This document shows, piece by piece, positions 46,178-55,312 of a stretch of 64,000 nucleotides of DNA. The stretch is from NCBI GenBank assembly GCA_937930305.1, contig CALGLE010000037.1, forward strand, positions 1 through 64,000, in the 5' to 3' direction. Within the stretch, counting starts at the first letter, position 1, and each line of letters starts with the position of its first letter. The DNA comes from an uncultured Granulosicoccaceae bacterium (GTDB taxonomy: Bacteria; Pseudomonadota; Gammaproteobacteria; Granulosicoccales; Granulosicoccaceae). The notes beneath the pieces were generated by a model that was given only the letters and a program-made list of their open reading frames with translations, was not told the origin of the DNA and ran no database searches. A program made the position numbers and the translations under genes.

Positions 46178-46585
46178 TGCAAAACTCCTAATTGAGAAAA
46201 AGGCTCTACACTAGCTATGACGCACCGAGAATCGGTGATACCGGTATTGCCTGTACTCCGGCGGATGTCCCTTGACTACCCATCGAAATGGGGGTCAGCC
46301 AGTTTCCCGCAGGTGCGAGGCAACGTCAACCAATCAATATTGACGCCATATGCGCTAACTATTATTTATAGCTTGTTAATGCCGGCCAACACATGATTGT
46401 ATCGACATAACAAGGCTTTCACCCGGTGGCATTACCATTCGGAGCAATAGTGGAGTCTGGGGGGTTTCTTTGGTTCCCGCCAGTTTCGTGACGGAAAGAT
46501 TAGAAAATGCAATGCACGCCAGTGGTTTGACGAATTATTTCACAGTAATTTGGCGGTTTTTGAAGGGTTTTTGAAGGGTTTTTGA
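46178..46585 (-). other. Long structured leader/intergenic region upstream of gspC
   Basis: About 400 bases have no gene. Hairpin-forming stretches include CACCGA/TCGGTG near 46226-46240, the palindrome ATACCGGTAT (46240-46249), and CCCAT-TTCG-ATGGG near 46298-46315 nested inside TGAC/GTCA. The plus strand at 46557-46585 has TTTTTGAAGGG twice in tandem plus a partial third copy. It could be a cis-regulatory RNA on the minus strand. No known riboswitch motif was recognised. Confidence 0.45.
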
Positions 46586-46614
46586 CCCGGCATCTGGGGT
46601 TGCCAGATGCCGGG
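46586..46614. terminator. Strong 12-bp stem after the HU gene
   Basis: CCCGGCATCTGG (46586-46597) pairs perfectly with CCAGATGCCGGG (46603-46614) around a five-base loop. It is 16 bases past the HU stop codon. No T-run follows on the minus strand, so it may act as a mRNA 3' end stabiliser or a weak terminator. Confidence 0.55.
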
Positions 46615-46630
46615 ATTTATCAACTATCGT

Positions 46631-47095
46631 CTAGTTGACGACGTCTTTCAGTGCTTTTAGCGCAACAACTCGCACGCGCTTCGAAGCGGGCTTTGCTTCG
46701 CGATAGGCAGGAGGTGCGTCTTTGTCGAACGGGTTAACGAAGTAACCAGCCTTTTTAGCCGGTACTTTTTTCACCGAAATTTTGAACAAACCTGGCATAC
46801 GGAACATGCCGTATTTCTTCTTGGTTAGGCAATCGCCAACCATTTCAGTGAATGAATCCAGAACCGCACTCACTTCTTTACGGCTTAAATCCGTTTCAGC
46901 GGCGATGTGGTTCAGTATTTCTGATTTGCTAGGTGACTTGCCATTGGCACCCGGCTTTGCGGATGCTTTCTTTTTGGAAGATGCTTTTTTCTTACTTGCG
47001 CGTTTCTTAGACGCTGCTTTTTTCGCTACTGGACGTTTCTTAGTAGCTGCCTTTTTCGTCGCACGCTTTTTAGTGGCGCGTTTTTTTGCCGCCAT
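46631..47095 (-). CDS. HU-family DNA-binding protein with lysine-rich N-terminal tail
   Basis: This 154-residue protein has residues 1-56 made almost entirely of Lys, Ala, Arg and Ser in KKRATKKRATKKAATKKRP-type repeats, like histone H1 tails. They are followed by an HU/IHF domain (KSEILNHIAAETDLSRKEVS, FRMPGLFKISVKKVPAKKAG). The tail would add non-specific DNA binding and compaction. ATG 47095 is chosen; the upstream 22 codons lack composition support. Confidence 0.9.
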   Translation of the reverse strand: MAAKKRATKKRATKKAATKKRPVAKKAASKKRASKKKASSKKKASAKPGANGKSPSKSEILNHIAAETDLSRKEVSAVLDSFTEMVGDCLTKKKYGMFRMPGLFKISVKKVPAKKAGYFVNPFDKDAPPAYREAKPASKRVRVVALKALKDVVN

Positions 47096-47239
47096 GTTTA
47101 AATCCTCACACTGAAAAATTGACGTTGGTTGGGCTGACACCGTTTGATGCAGGTCATGCATCGCCAGTGATCAGTACTACATATCGCAAAAGCGTGCGGA
47201 AGTTAACACAGAACTCACCGCACAAGGTGTGTGTATAGG

Positions 47240-47290
47240 GCAGCAAAGCAAAAAAACCCGTGTTTTTTTAGCTTTTTTTCGTTTTGCTGC
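47240..47290 (-). terminator. Terminator after yggT, minus strand
   Basis: On the minus strand GCTAAAAAAAC pairs with GGTTTTTTTGC, flanked by outer GCAGCAAA/TTTTGCTGC arms, with a natural run of seven T. It lies between yggT and the HU gene, both on the minus strand. Confidence 0.6.
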
Positions 47291-47385
47291 GAAAACAGCG
47301 CCAAATTTGCCAATTTTTGATCATTTTGCCACTGCTAAGGGCTGTGGCTAAGTGAGAAGAAAACGTCGTGTTTTTGCGGGTTTTT

Positions 47386-47988
47386 TTAACCCAATAGGAT
47401 TGCGGTGAGAGAACCTACAACAAACATTCGTAACGCGAATAAGCCAATGATGGCCACCATGACGGACAAATCAAAACCGCCAATGGGAGGAATTAATCCG
47501 CGGAGCGGTTTCATAACCGGTGACGTGATCGATTCCAAAACACCTTGAATTGGATTGCCTTGCGCATTGGGTATCCAACTGAGAATGGCTTTGATGATTA
47601 ATGAAAAAATGAACACATTGAACAGTAAATAAATCACATCAATGAAGGTCACGGCCAAAAGTTGTGGCACCGCCCAAGCGCTCAGGTCGAGTACACGCCC
47701 AATCGCGGATACACCACCCAGCGGCAAAAGCTTGAAAATGAGGAATTTAAACAACAACACCCCATAAACCATGATGAGACTGGCCGTGTCATAGCGCCCA
47801 AAGCTTGGGATGACTCGTCGCAGCGGCACCAAGATCGGGTTGGACAAGGTGACGATGGCCTGCGCAAATTGATTGTGATAATCGGCGCGCACCCATTGCA
47901 AAACGAAACGCAGTGCTGGAACGGCGGCGTAAAGGCTGATGATGGTTCCAATGATGAAGCCCAGTGAGCCCAGTGCTGCATTACCCAT
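47386..47988 (-). CDS. yggT: YggT family membrane protein
   Basis: This 200-residue membrane protein has two YggT repeats: LRFVLQWVRADYHNQFAQAI with NPILVPLRRVIP, and LIIKAILSWIPN with SPVMKPLRGLIPP. It has about five hydrophobic segments. The start is immediately after the proC stop. The yggS-proC-yggT neighbourhood is common in gammaproteobacteria. Its function is not firmly known; osmotic or cell-division roles have been proposed for relatives. Confidence 0.9.
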   Translation of the reverse strand: MGNAALGSLGFIIGTIISLYAAVPALRFVLQWVRADYHNQFAQAIVTLSNPILVPLRRVIPSFGRYDTASLIMVYGVLLFKFLIFKLLPLGGVSAIGRVLDLSAWAVPQLLAVTFIDVIYLLFNVFIFSLIIKAILSWIPNAQGNPIQGVLESITSPVMKPLRGLIPPIGGFDLSVMVAIIGLFALRMFVVGSLTAILLG

Positions 47989-48807
47989 TTATGAATCTCC
48001 GAATTCTTTACCAAGTTCAACGGCTCGATCATAGGCGGCTTGCATAGCCGCTTTCACCGTTGCCGGTTGTTCGTGTTGATCGAATGTGGTTATCGCTGCA
48101 TGAGTGGTGCCGCCTTTTGAGGTGACTTGTTGGCGCAGTTCTGCAGGGCTGGGGCCTGCCTCTTTTGCCATGGTGGCAGCACCCAGTGCAGTTTGAATGG
48201 CGAGTTCTCTGGCGCTGCCCTCAGGCAGGCCTAACTCAACGCCAGATTGAATCATTTGCTCTATGAGATAGAAGAAATACGCAGGCCCAGAGCCCGACAG
48301 AGCGGTAACCGCATCAAGCTGTGGCTCATTGTCCACCCAGACGGTAATACCCACAGCATTCATCAGCTGTTCTGCTGCAGCGCGATGCGCATCCGTACAC
48401 GATGCGTTGGCGAAAAGAGCCGTTGCGCCCAGTCCGACTAAGGCGGGTGTGTTGGGCATGGTGCGTACGATGGGACTTGCCGACGGTAGCCAACTGGCCA
48501 TCGCCTCGGAGGTAACGCCTGCGGCAACCGATAAATACAGCGCTGGCGCGTTGCTCGCATCACGCTCGGCAAAACTTTCGCACACGGTTTGCACCTTGTC
48601 AGGTTTCACCGCCACAACGAGCGCATCGTCTGCGCCAATGAGGTCGGTGGAGGAGATGCCCTTGATGCCAAAACGCTGCGTTACTCGATCCAGTTGCGCC
48701 GCATCCACATCGAATACTTGCACCTGATCGGGCGCGGCCCCATCACTGAGTAAGCCGCCAATGAGGCTGCTGGCCATGTTGCCACCGCCGATGAACGTCC
48801 AGCGCAT
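47989..48807 (-). CDS. proC: Pyrroline-5-carboxylate reductase
   Basis: This 272-residue NAD(P)H-dependent enzyme catalyses the last step of proline synthesis. The Rossmann motif is FIGGGNMASSLIGGL at about 5-19. The conserved MPNTPALVG, the ALSGSGPAYFFYLIE active-site loop and VTSKGGTTHAAI are all present. Its start overlaps the transaldolase stop by one base (TGATG), and yggT follows directly. Confidence 0.96.
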   Translation of the reverse strand: MRWTFIGGGNMASSLIGGLLSDGAAPDQVQVFDVDAAQLDRVTQRFGIKGISSTDLIGADDALVVAVKPDKVQTVCESFAERDASNAPALYLSVAAGVTSEAMASWLPSASPIVRTMPNTPALVGLGATALFANASCTDAHRAAAEQLMNAVGITVWVDNEPQLDAVTALSGSGPAYFFYLIEQMIQSGVELGLPEGSARELAIQTALGAATMAKEAGPSPAELRQQVTSKGGTTHAAITTFDQHEQPATVKAAMQAAYDRAVELGKEFGDS

Positions 48808-49916
48808 CAGCTTAACGCTTGGCGCTTGCCATCGATGGATTCCAACAATCGCTCAAACGCTTCTACAAACGATTGAATGCCAGCGGTTTCCAGCTCATCG
48901 GTAATGGCTTCAAGAGAAACACCTAACTCTGCCAGTTGCGTGAGTTGTTTGTGAGCGTCAGGCAGGCCTTGAGTTAATGTCAACGCAACTTTCCCGTGGT
49001 CACGGAATTTGTCCAATGTAGCGGGTGGCACCGTGTTCACGGTTTGAGGCCCGATGAGTTCTTCGACATAAACCACGTCTGAATAGTTGGCGTTCTTGGT
49101 GCCGGTGCTTGCCCACAACAAACGCTGTGGCCGTGCGCCTTTTTCAGCCAAAGCTTGCCAAGCCGCACTACCAAACAAGTTGGCGAAGTGCCCGTAGGCA
49201 ACTTTCGCGTTAGCAATCGCGATTTTACCGAGTAATTCGGCACCTTCAGAGCCTTTTGCTTCTAACGCAGCATCCACAGACGAATCCACTCGGCTGACAA
49301 AAAAACTGGCCACTGAGGCAATTTTATCAATCTCGCCGCCGGCTGCAACGCGGCGCTCAAGCCCTTTTATGTAGGCTTGTGCAATTTCCCGGTATCGCTG
49401 TACTGAAAATAACAATGTGACGTTAACGTTGACCCCAGCTGCGGTTAAATCTTCAAAGGCTTGCACACCAGCTTTGCTGCCGGGTACCTTGATCATCAGA
49501 TTGGGACGGTTCACGCGAGCGTGCAGGTCTAGGCCCATCTTTACCGTGCCTGCTGTGTCATGCGCCAAATCGGGGGCAACTTCCAAGCTAACCATGCCAT
49601 CGACACCATCGGTTTTGTCGTAAGTGCTTCGAAAGGCATCTGCAGCGGCTTGGATATCTTGAATGGCGAGCTGGTTGAACAACTCTAAGTTAGAGATGCT
49701 CGGATTGGCGCTGACTTCGGCCGCGATCTGGGCATCGTACTCACTGGTCTTGGCAATTGCCTGTTCAAAGATGGCCGGATTCGAGGTCATGCCCATGATG
49801 TGATCTTCTTTGATCATGGCTTGCAGTTCATCACCGAGCATGCTGCGCTGTATGTAATCCAACCACAGGCTTTGGCCGGCATCGTGAGCGAGAACTAAGG
49901 GATTTTTTGAAGTCAT
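48807..49916 (-). CDS. tal: Transaldolase, long (actinobacterial-like) type
   Basis: This 369-residue transaldolase of the pentose phosphate pathway has the Schiff-base lysine in LMIKVPGSKAG at about 143. GMTSNPAIFEQAI and NVNVTLLFSVQRYREIA are family-specific. The length and N-terminus (LVLAHDAGQSLWLDYIQRSM) match the long form best known from actinobacteria and cyanobacteria rather than the short E. coli TalB. It overlaps proC by one base. Confidence 0.92.
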   Translation of the reverse strand: MTSKNPLVLAHDAGQSLWLDYIQRSMLGDELQAMIKEDHIMGMTSNPAIFEQAIAKTSEYDAQIAAEVSANPSISNLELFNQLAIQDIQAAADAFRSTYDKTDGVDGMVSLEVAPDLAHDTAGTVKMGLDLHARVNRPNLMIKVPGSKAGVQAFEDLTAAGVNVNVTLLFSVQRYREIAQAYIKGLERRVAAGGEIDKIASVASFFVSRVDSSVDAALEAKGSEGAELLGKIAIANAKVAYGHFANLFGSAAWQALAEKGARPQRLLWASTGTKNANYSDVVYVEELIGPQTVNTVPPATLDKFRDHGKVALTLTQGLPDAHKQLTQLAELGVSLEAITDELETAGIQSFVEAFERLLESIDGKRQALS

Positions 49917-49962
49917 GGGCTTTGTCGGGTTGGATTAATAGATGAATGACGTACAGTTTAAC

Positions 49963-50679
49963 TTAACCGTCGCGCGCACCGAATATTGCTGTGCCGACAC
50001 GCACAATTGTTGCCCCTTCAAAGATGGCAGCGGCAATATCCCCACTCATACCCATGGATAAGGTGTCCAGCTGTGGATGATTGGGTTTCAATGTTTCTTT
50101 GAGATGGGCCAGCCGTTGAAACACCGCTCGCTGTTCCTCGAATTCGCTGCGTGGAGCGGGAATGCTCATTAAGCCGCGCAGGGTGAGCTGAGGCAATTCT
50201 GCAATTTGCTTGGCAAGTTCGGCCACCTCGGCAGCGGGTACACCAGATTTTGAGCTCTCTTCATCGAGGTTTACTTGAATGCACACGGACAGTGGGCTGG
50301 CGGAAGCGGGGCGGTGTTGCGCCAGCTTTGTTGCCACCTTCAGGCGATCGATGCTGTGCACCCAATCAAAATGCGTCGCAATCATTGACGCCTTGCGTGA
50401 TTGAATGGCGCCGATGAAGTGCCATTCGGGCGATTCGTCTGGAAATTTGGCTTGCCAGCTTTGAATTTTTTCCACCGCTTCATCGGCGTAATTCTCACCA
50501 AAGGCGCGCTGACCCGCCGCCCAGGCGGCCTCAATGGCGGCCAAAGGTTTCTTCTTGCTGACCGCCAACAACTGTATGGATTCTTTTGTTCGATTCGCAT
50601 CAGTCGCCGCGTTTGCGATGGTTCTTTGCACGGCACCGAGGGCGGCTGCGATCTGTTGAGTTTGTGTGGAATCGCTCAC
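49963..50679 (-). CDS. yggS: PLP-homeostasis protein YggS
   Basis: This 238-residue PLP-binding barrel protein has the cofactor lysine in LLAVSKKKP at about 42, FGENYADEAVEKI, WHFIGAIQSRKA and LMSIPAP with SMGMSGD near the end. It buffers vitamin B6 and affects amino-acid balance; no enzyme activity is expected. It has a GTG start. It is divergent from pilT, the classic arrangement. Confidence 0.94.
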   Translation of the reverse strand: MSDSTQTQQIAAALGAVQRTIANAATDANRTKESIQLLAVSKKKPLAAIEAAWAAGQRAFGENYADEAVEKIQSWQAKFPDESPEWHFIGAIQSRKASMIATHFDWVHSIDRLKVATKLAQHRPASASPLSVCIQVNLDEESSKSGVPAAEVAELAKQIAELPQLTLRGLMSIPAPRSEFEEQRAVFQRLAHLKETLKPNHPQLDTLSMGMSGDIAAAIFEGATIVRVGTAIFGARDG

Positions 50680-50887
50680 GTTTTGGTTTTCATCTGCCCG
50701 GTGTTTCAGGGCCCCATTATGTCGGGTCCATCAAGGTCGAGTGTGGTTTTGCTAAGCAAAACTCAAATTCAGTCGACATCAACACTGTGTAATCGTCAGG
50801 TTCCCGCCTTTGTAGGTGAACACCTGATAAATCATTCAAACGGTGTAGGTTCGATCCGAGCCTGCATCCTCCGAAAGAAGGTGTTTC

Positions 50888-51925
50888 ATGGATATCGCTC
50901 AGCTTTTGACCTTCGGTGTGAAAAACGGTGCATCAGATATGCACTTGTCAGCCGGTCTTCCTCCTATGATTCGAGTGGACGGCGATATGCGTCGTATCAA
51001 CGTTCCAGCACTTGATCACGCGGGTGTTCAAGCCATGGTGTATGACATCATGAACGACAAACAACGTAAGGATTTTGAAGAAAAGCTGGAAACTGACTTT
51101 TCATTCGAAATTCCTGACACGGCCCGATTTCGTGTGAACGCATTCAACCAAAACCGAGGTTGTGCGGCGGTTTTTCGAACCATCCCTACTGAGATCTTAA
51201 CCTTAGAGCAACTGAGTGCTCCTAAGATCTTTCAAGAAATTTCATCCTATCCACGTGGCATCGTGTTGGTAACCGGTCCTACGGGCTCTGGTAAATCGAC
51301 CACATTGGCTGGCATGGTCGATTATAAGAACGAAAGTGAGTTAGGTCATATCCTCACAATCGAAGATCCTATCGAATTTGTTCACGAGAGTAAGAAGTGC
51401 TTAATCAACCAGCGTGAAGTTCACCGTGACACCTTTGGCTTCGCCGAATCGCTGCGCTCAGCGCTTCGTGAAGATCCCGACGTCATACTGGTTGGTGAGA
51501 TGCGTGATATGGAAACCATCTCACTCGCACTGACTGCGGCAGAAACCGGTCACTTAGTATTCGGTACCTTGCACACCAGCTCAGCGGCAAAAACTGTTGA
51601 CCGTATTGTGGATGTGTTCCCTGCGGGTGAAAAACCGATGATTCGTTCAATGTTGTCCGAATCCTTGAAAGCGGTTATCTCGCAAACTCTATTAAAGAAG
51701 AACGGCGGTGGTCGAGTTGCCGCTCACGAAATTATGATCGGCACACCAGCGATTCGTAACCTGATTCGTGAAGACAAAATTGCCCAGATGTATTCAGCAA
51801 TCCAAACAGGCCAGGGTGCTGGCATGCAAACGCTTGATCAGAACTTGAAAGAGCTGGTTAATCGCGGCGTGGTTGATTTAGCCGAGGCGAAGAAGAAAGC
51901 GTCTAACCCTGACACATTGAACTAA
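50888..51925 (+). CDS. pilT: Type IV pilus retraction ATPase PilT
   Basis: This 345-residue hexameric ATPase has Walker A GPTGSGKST at about 130-138, the Asp box ILTIEDPIEFVH, Walker B DPDVILVGEMRD, and GHLVFGTLHTSSA. The N-terminal ASDMHLSAGLPPMIRVDG and the C-terminal AIRNLIREDKIAQMYSAIQT are typical PilT. It powers pilus retraction and twitching. It is followed 90 bases later by pilU. Confidence 0.96.
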   Translation: MDIAQLLTFGVKNGASDMHLSAGLPPMIRVDGDMRRINVPALDHAGVQAMVYDIMNDKQRKDFEEKLETDFSFEIPDTARFRVNAFNQNRGCAAVFRTIPTEILTLEQLSAPKIFQEISSYPRGIVLVTGPTGSGKSTTLAGMVDYKNESELGHILTIEDPIEFVHESKKCLINQREVHRDTFGFAESLRSALREDPDVILVGEMRDMETISLALTAAETGHLVFGTLHTSSAAKTVDRIVDVFPAGEKPMIRSMLSESLKAVISQTLLKKNGGGRVAAHEIMIGTPAIRNLIREDKIAQMYSAIQTGQGAGMQTLDQNLKELVNRGVVDLAEAKKKASNPDTLN

Positions 51926-51938
51926 ACGCGCAAAGCAA

Positions 51939-51972
51939 GCAGCTGGGCACTGAAAGTGTTTTGCCCGGCTGC
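51939..51972 (+). other. Stem-loop between pilT and pilU
   Basis: GCAGCTGGGCA (51939-51949) and TGCCCGGCTGC (51962-51972) form an 11-bp stem with one wobble pair. There is no T-run, so it may act as an mRNA stability element or attenuator that sets the pilT:pilU ratio rather than a full terminator. Confidence 0.5.
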
Positions 51973-52015
51973 AATTCGCGTACGACTAACGAATTGATAT
52001 AAGGATTTAGCGGGT

Positions 52016-53185
52016 ATGGATCTTCAGGTAGCAAAACGCTTCATGGATGAACTGCTGGTTAGCCTCTATAAAAAGGGTGGATCAGATCTATTCATCATTG
52101 CAGGGGCAGCGCCTGCTATGCGTATCCACGGCAAAATTACGCCGGTTATGGATAAAAAACTGTCCGCTGAGCATACGTTGGCGTTAACTCAGTCTTTAAT
52201 GACTGAAGAAGAGCGTGAAGAATTTCGCGAAAACAAAGAATTGAATTTTGCGATTGCGCTGCCAAAAATATCTCGTTATCGTGTTAATGCACTTGTGCAA
52301 CGCGGAAGCGCAGGTTTGGTTGTTCGAATCATTCCTAACGAAATTCCAAAATTCGAAGACTTAAACTTGCCAACCATTCTTCGCCAAGTTGCGATGACCA
52401 AACGGGGCTTAGTTATCTTTGTTGGTGGTACCGGTTCTGGTAAGTCAACATCACTGGCTTCCTTGATTGATTATCGTAACCTCAATTCCAATGGGCACAT
52501 CATCACGATTGAGGATCCAGTGGAATTTGTTCACAACCACCAGGGTTGCATCGTTACTCAGCGCGAAGTGGGTACGGACACCGAATCCTTTGAAGTGGCT
52601 TTGAAGAACACGTTGCGACAAGCACCAGACGTTATTTTGATTGGTGAGATTCGTGACCAAAAGACTATGGAGCACGCCATTGCGTTTGCTGAAACCGGTC
52701 ACTTGTGTTTGGCCACATTGCACGCCAACAACGCTAACCAAGCGTTTGATCGAATCATTAACTTCTTCCCAGAAGCGCGTCATAAGCAGTTGCTGTTGGA
52801 TTTGTCGTTAAATATGAAAGCCTTTATCTCACAACGTTTGCTGCCCACTCCCAGTGGCAAGGGTCGCCGTGCTGCGGTTGAGGTGTTGCTCAATACACCG
52901 CTGATGGCTGACTTAATTCAACGTGGTGAAATACACGAAATTAAAGCGCTTATGCACAAGAGTTCTGACCACGGAATGCAGACCTTTGACCAAGCCTTAT
53001 TCGACTTATTAAACGAAGGTGCCATCACGATAGAAGAGGCCATGCGAAACGCCGATTCTGTGAATGACTTAAGGCTGCGCATTAAGCTTGACGCCAACGG
53101 TGACAACACCATTGACGACATGATCTCAAACTCAATGTCTTTAGAAGAAGATGAGGATGACGATCAAAAAGGCATGATGATGTAG
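52016..53185 (+). CDS. pilU: PilU, PilT-dependent retraction ATPase
   Basis: This 389-residue PilT paralog has Walker A GGTGSGKSTS, ITIEDPVEFVHNHQG and PDVILIGEIRDQKTMEHAI. The C-terminal extension is acidic and ends SMSLEEDEDDDQKG followed by methionines, typical of PilU. It supports PilT during retraction under load. A strong terminator follows. Confidence 0.95.
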   Translation: MDLQVAKRFMDELLVSLYKKGGSDLFIIAGAAPAMRIHGKITPVMDKKLSAEHTLALTQSLMTEEEREEFRENKELNFAIALPKISRYRVNALVQRGSAGLVVRIIPNEIPKFEDLNLPTILRQVAMTKRGLVIFVGGTGSGKSTSLASLIDYRNLNSNGHIITIEDPVEFVHNHQGCIVTQREVGTDTESFEVALKNTLRQAPDVILIGEIRDQKTMEHAIAFAETGHLCLATLHANNANQAFDRIINFFPEARHKQLLLDLSLNMKAFISQRLLPTPSGKGRRAAVEVLLNTPLMADLIQRGEIHEIKALMHKSSDHGMQTFDQALFDLLNEGAITIEEAMRNADSVNDLRLRIKLDANGDNTIDDMISNSMSLEEDEDDDQKGMMM

Positions 53186-53226
53186 AAACTTTGTTAGCGA
53201 AAGAAATTTCCCTAACAAGAGAAAAG

Positions 53227-53266
53227 CCCTGTCAACTTCTAGGAGTTGAGAGGGTTTTTTTTTTTT
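53227..53266 (+). terminator. Strong intrinsic terminator after pilU
   Basis: CCCT-TCAACT (53227-53237, one bulge) pairs with AGTTGA-AGGG (53244-53254, one bulge) and is followed by 12 T. This is a classic rho-independent terminator, ending pilTU. Confidence 0.9.
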
Positions 53267-53326
53267 GCTTGCATGAATGTCTTAATCTATAACGACACCA
53301 CAGCCGATTGGTTGTATCCTGTCGGA

Positions 53327-54547
53327 ATGACACAAGTGCAGACAAAGTTCGGTGCCGGTGCGGCGAATTTGGGCGAGCTCATTGACCGGCTTACCACGGA
53401 AGCCCGACGCCAATTTAATTCGCGAGCTATTCCGCGAGTGGTCGTGTCTCCTTACCGCTTCAATCCACTGGGTGCGCACATTGATCACCAAGGTGGTGTG
53501 GTACTCGCACGCACCTTGAACCAATATTCTGTGGGCGCGTTTTATCCTTCAAACGACCTTAGCGTCGCACTGGTTTCTTTGTCTTTTGATACCGAAATTT
53601 TCCGTTTTCAATTGGGGGATTCCCCAGTTGGAGAAAACTGGCAGCGCTACGCCATGGCATCGGCTTTGGTTTTTGATCGATGGGCAAAAGCCGCAGGTGT
53701 CACGCCGACCGGTTATCAATTTGTAGTTGATGGCACCATGGTGGGTGCAGGGTTAAGTTCGTCTGCATCCATAATTTTGGCCTACTTGGTGGCCTTGGCT
53801 GATGTCAATCAAGTGAAATTGAGTGAGCGTGAATTAGTGGAACTAACTCGGCAAGTAGAAAACGAACACATGGGCTTGAACAACGGTGTGCAAGACCAAA
53901 TGTCGGTGGTGTTCGGCCAACGTAATGCTTTGTCGCTGTTGAATGTGGATGCAGTCGATGTTCAATACTGGCAAGACCCAGTCAACGTCTCCAGTGTGAA
54001 TTGGCTGGTTTGTTATTCTGGTTTTTCCCGAGAACTCATCTCGTCGGGTTTCAATGATCGGGTAAGTGAGTGTCAGCAAGCTGCTGCGTTGTTGCATCCT
54101 GCCGCGCAGCGATTGGGAGACGTGCCCAAAGAAAAACGCACCCGTGCAAACCTAGAAGTGTTGCCCGATCATTTGGGGCGTCGTGCGAAGCATGTTTACT
54201 CCGAAATGCAAAGAGTTTTAGAGGCGCAATTGCTTTGGGAGTCGGGAGATTGGGTGTCTTTCGGTGAATCCATGAACGCCTCCTGTTTAAGTTCTATTCA
54301 AGACTACGAATGCGGCAGTGAGCCTATGCATTATCTTCATACGATTAGTTTAACTACCTATGGTGTATACGGTAGCCGTTTCAGTGGTGGTGGTTATGGA
54401 GGCTGTTTAATCATGTTGGTCGATGCTGAATTCGTCGATTCAGCGGGTGAATCGATTTTGACGGCCTTCCTAGAGCGTTATCCGGAAAAAGCGAGCGTTG
54501 CTCGAATTTTTGCAGCGCAAGCCGAAGATGCGGTACGCGTTCTATGA
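53327..54547 (+). CDS. GHMP kinase, galacturonokinase-like
   Basis: This sugar kinase of about 406 residues of the galactokinase family has PYRFNPLGAHIDHQGG where galactokinases have a RxNLIGEHTDY motif, GAGLSSSASI (ATP loop), LGxxNGVQDQ-like GLNNGVQDQMSV, and the third motif FSGGGYGG. From memory, the GAHIDHQGG form and the ending SSIQDYECGSEP resemble plant galacturonokinase more than bacterial GalK. The start could be ATG 53273 instead. It overlaps the following nucleotidyltransferase in an ATGA junction, so product activation to an NDP-sugar is likely. Confidence 0.8.
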   Translation: MTQVQTKFGAGAANLGELIDRLTTEARRQFNSRAIPRVVVSPYRFNPLGAHIDHQGGVVLARTLNQYSVGAFYPSNDLSVALVSLSFDTEIFRFQLGDSPVGENWQRYAMASALVFDRWAKAAGVTPTGYQFVVDGTMVGAGLSSSASIILAYLVALADVNQVKLSERELVELTRQVENEHMGLNNGVQDQMSVVFGQRNALSLLNVDAVDVQYWQDPVNVSSVNWLVCYSGFSRELISSGFNDRVSECQQAAALLHPAAQRLGDVPKEKRTRANLEVLPDHLGRRAKHVYSEMQRVLEAQLLWESGDWVSFGESMNASCLSSIQDYECGSEPMHYLHTISLTTYGVYGSRFSGGGYGGCLIMLVDAEFVDSAGESILTAFLERYPEKASVARIFAAQAEDAVRVL

Positions 54548-55308
54548 AAACGGCTGTGAATCAAGCAACCCGGCGCGTCACACAAGCTGTGTTGTTAGCG
54601 GCAGGTCGCGGCAGGCGACTCCGGCCCCATACCGATAAGACGCCAAAGCCTCTGCTGCCTGTGGCTGGGAAACCCACGCTGGATTTGTACTTTGAGAGTT
54701 TAGTGGCGGCCGGTGTGCAACGTGCTGTGCTGGTAACTCACCATCTGAGTGAGCAAGTCGTGGCTTATGCCGAGAATGTGCCGATGCGTTTTGGCCTACA
54801 GTGCAGCACGGTGTATCAAAATGAATTGAATGGAACCGCCTCGGCATTGCAAGCTGTGATGTCGTCAGGTTCAATTGAGCTGGTAAATGGTTATGACAAA
54901 AATGCCTCGCCAGCTTTTTTATTGATGGCGACTGACTATTTAGTCGCCCCAGATTTTATTAATGATTTTCTTACCTTTCATGCATCCCACTATGCCGATA
55001 TTTCAGTTAGCTTAAAACGCGTCCCAGAAGCTGAAATCTCGTCCAGAAGCAGTGTGCGTTTTGGCGACGATGAGCACATCACTGAAATCGTAGAAAAACC
55101 AGCACCAGGATGTGCACCCAGTGATTTATCGGCAAATTTAGCCTTTATTATGCCACCAGGCGTTTGTGATCATCTGAATGCAGTGGCAGCGTCTGCCCGC
55201 GGTGAGCGCGAAGTTCAGTCGGCCATCAATGCGTTTTTAGCTCAAGGTGGAACCGCTCGCGGATTGATTCAATCACCCCCTAGCGAATGGAGCCCTGGGC
55301 TAAACTAG
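54544..55308 (+). CDS. Sugar-1-phosphate nucleotidyltransferase-like protein
   Basis: This 254-residue protein has the nucleotidyltransferase N-terminus [20 protein letters not shown] then [16 protein letters not shown] in the sugar site, MATDYLV with a conserved acidic pair position, and VEKPAPG. This is the GlmU/RfbA fold without an acetyltransferase domain. It is coupled to the preceding GHMP kinase, so the two could salvage a free sugar into an NDP-sugar in two steps. Which sugar and nucleotide is unknown. Confidence 0.82.
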   Translation: MKTAVNQATRRVTQAVLLAAGRGRRLRPHTDKTPKPLLPVAGKPTLDLYFESLVAAGVQRAVLVTHHLSEQVVAYAENVPMRFGLQCSTVYQNELNGTASALQAVMSSGSIELVNGYDKNASPAFLLMATDYLVAPDFINDFLTFHASHYADISVSLKRVPEAEISSRSSVRFGDDEHITEIVEKPAPGCAPSDLSANLAFIMPPGVCDHLNAVAASARGEREVQSAINAFLAQGGTARGLIQSPPSEWSPGLN

Positions 55309-55312
55309 CAAC

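Noticed and set aside
46206-46340. Cyclic-di-GMP or other known riboswitch upstream of gspC
   Set aside because: Looked for GEMM-type conserved bases (such as GACGCAAAGC) and none fits on either strand.
50838-50868. tRNA-like T-arm sequence GGTTCGATCC upstream of pilT
   Set aside because: No acceptor stem, D-arm or anticodon arm fits around it. The local stem pairs differently (GTGTAGG with CCTGCAT), so it is a leader hairpin, not a tRNA.
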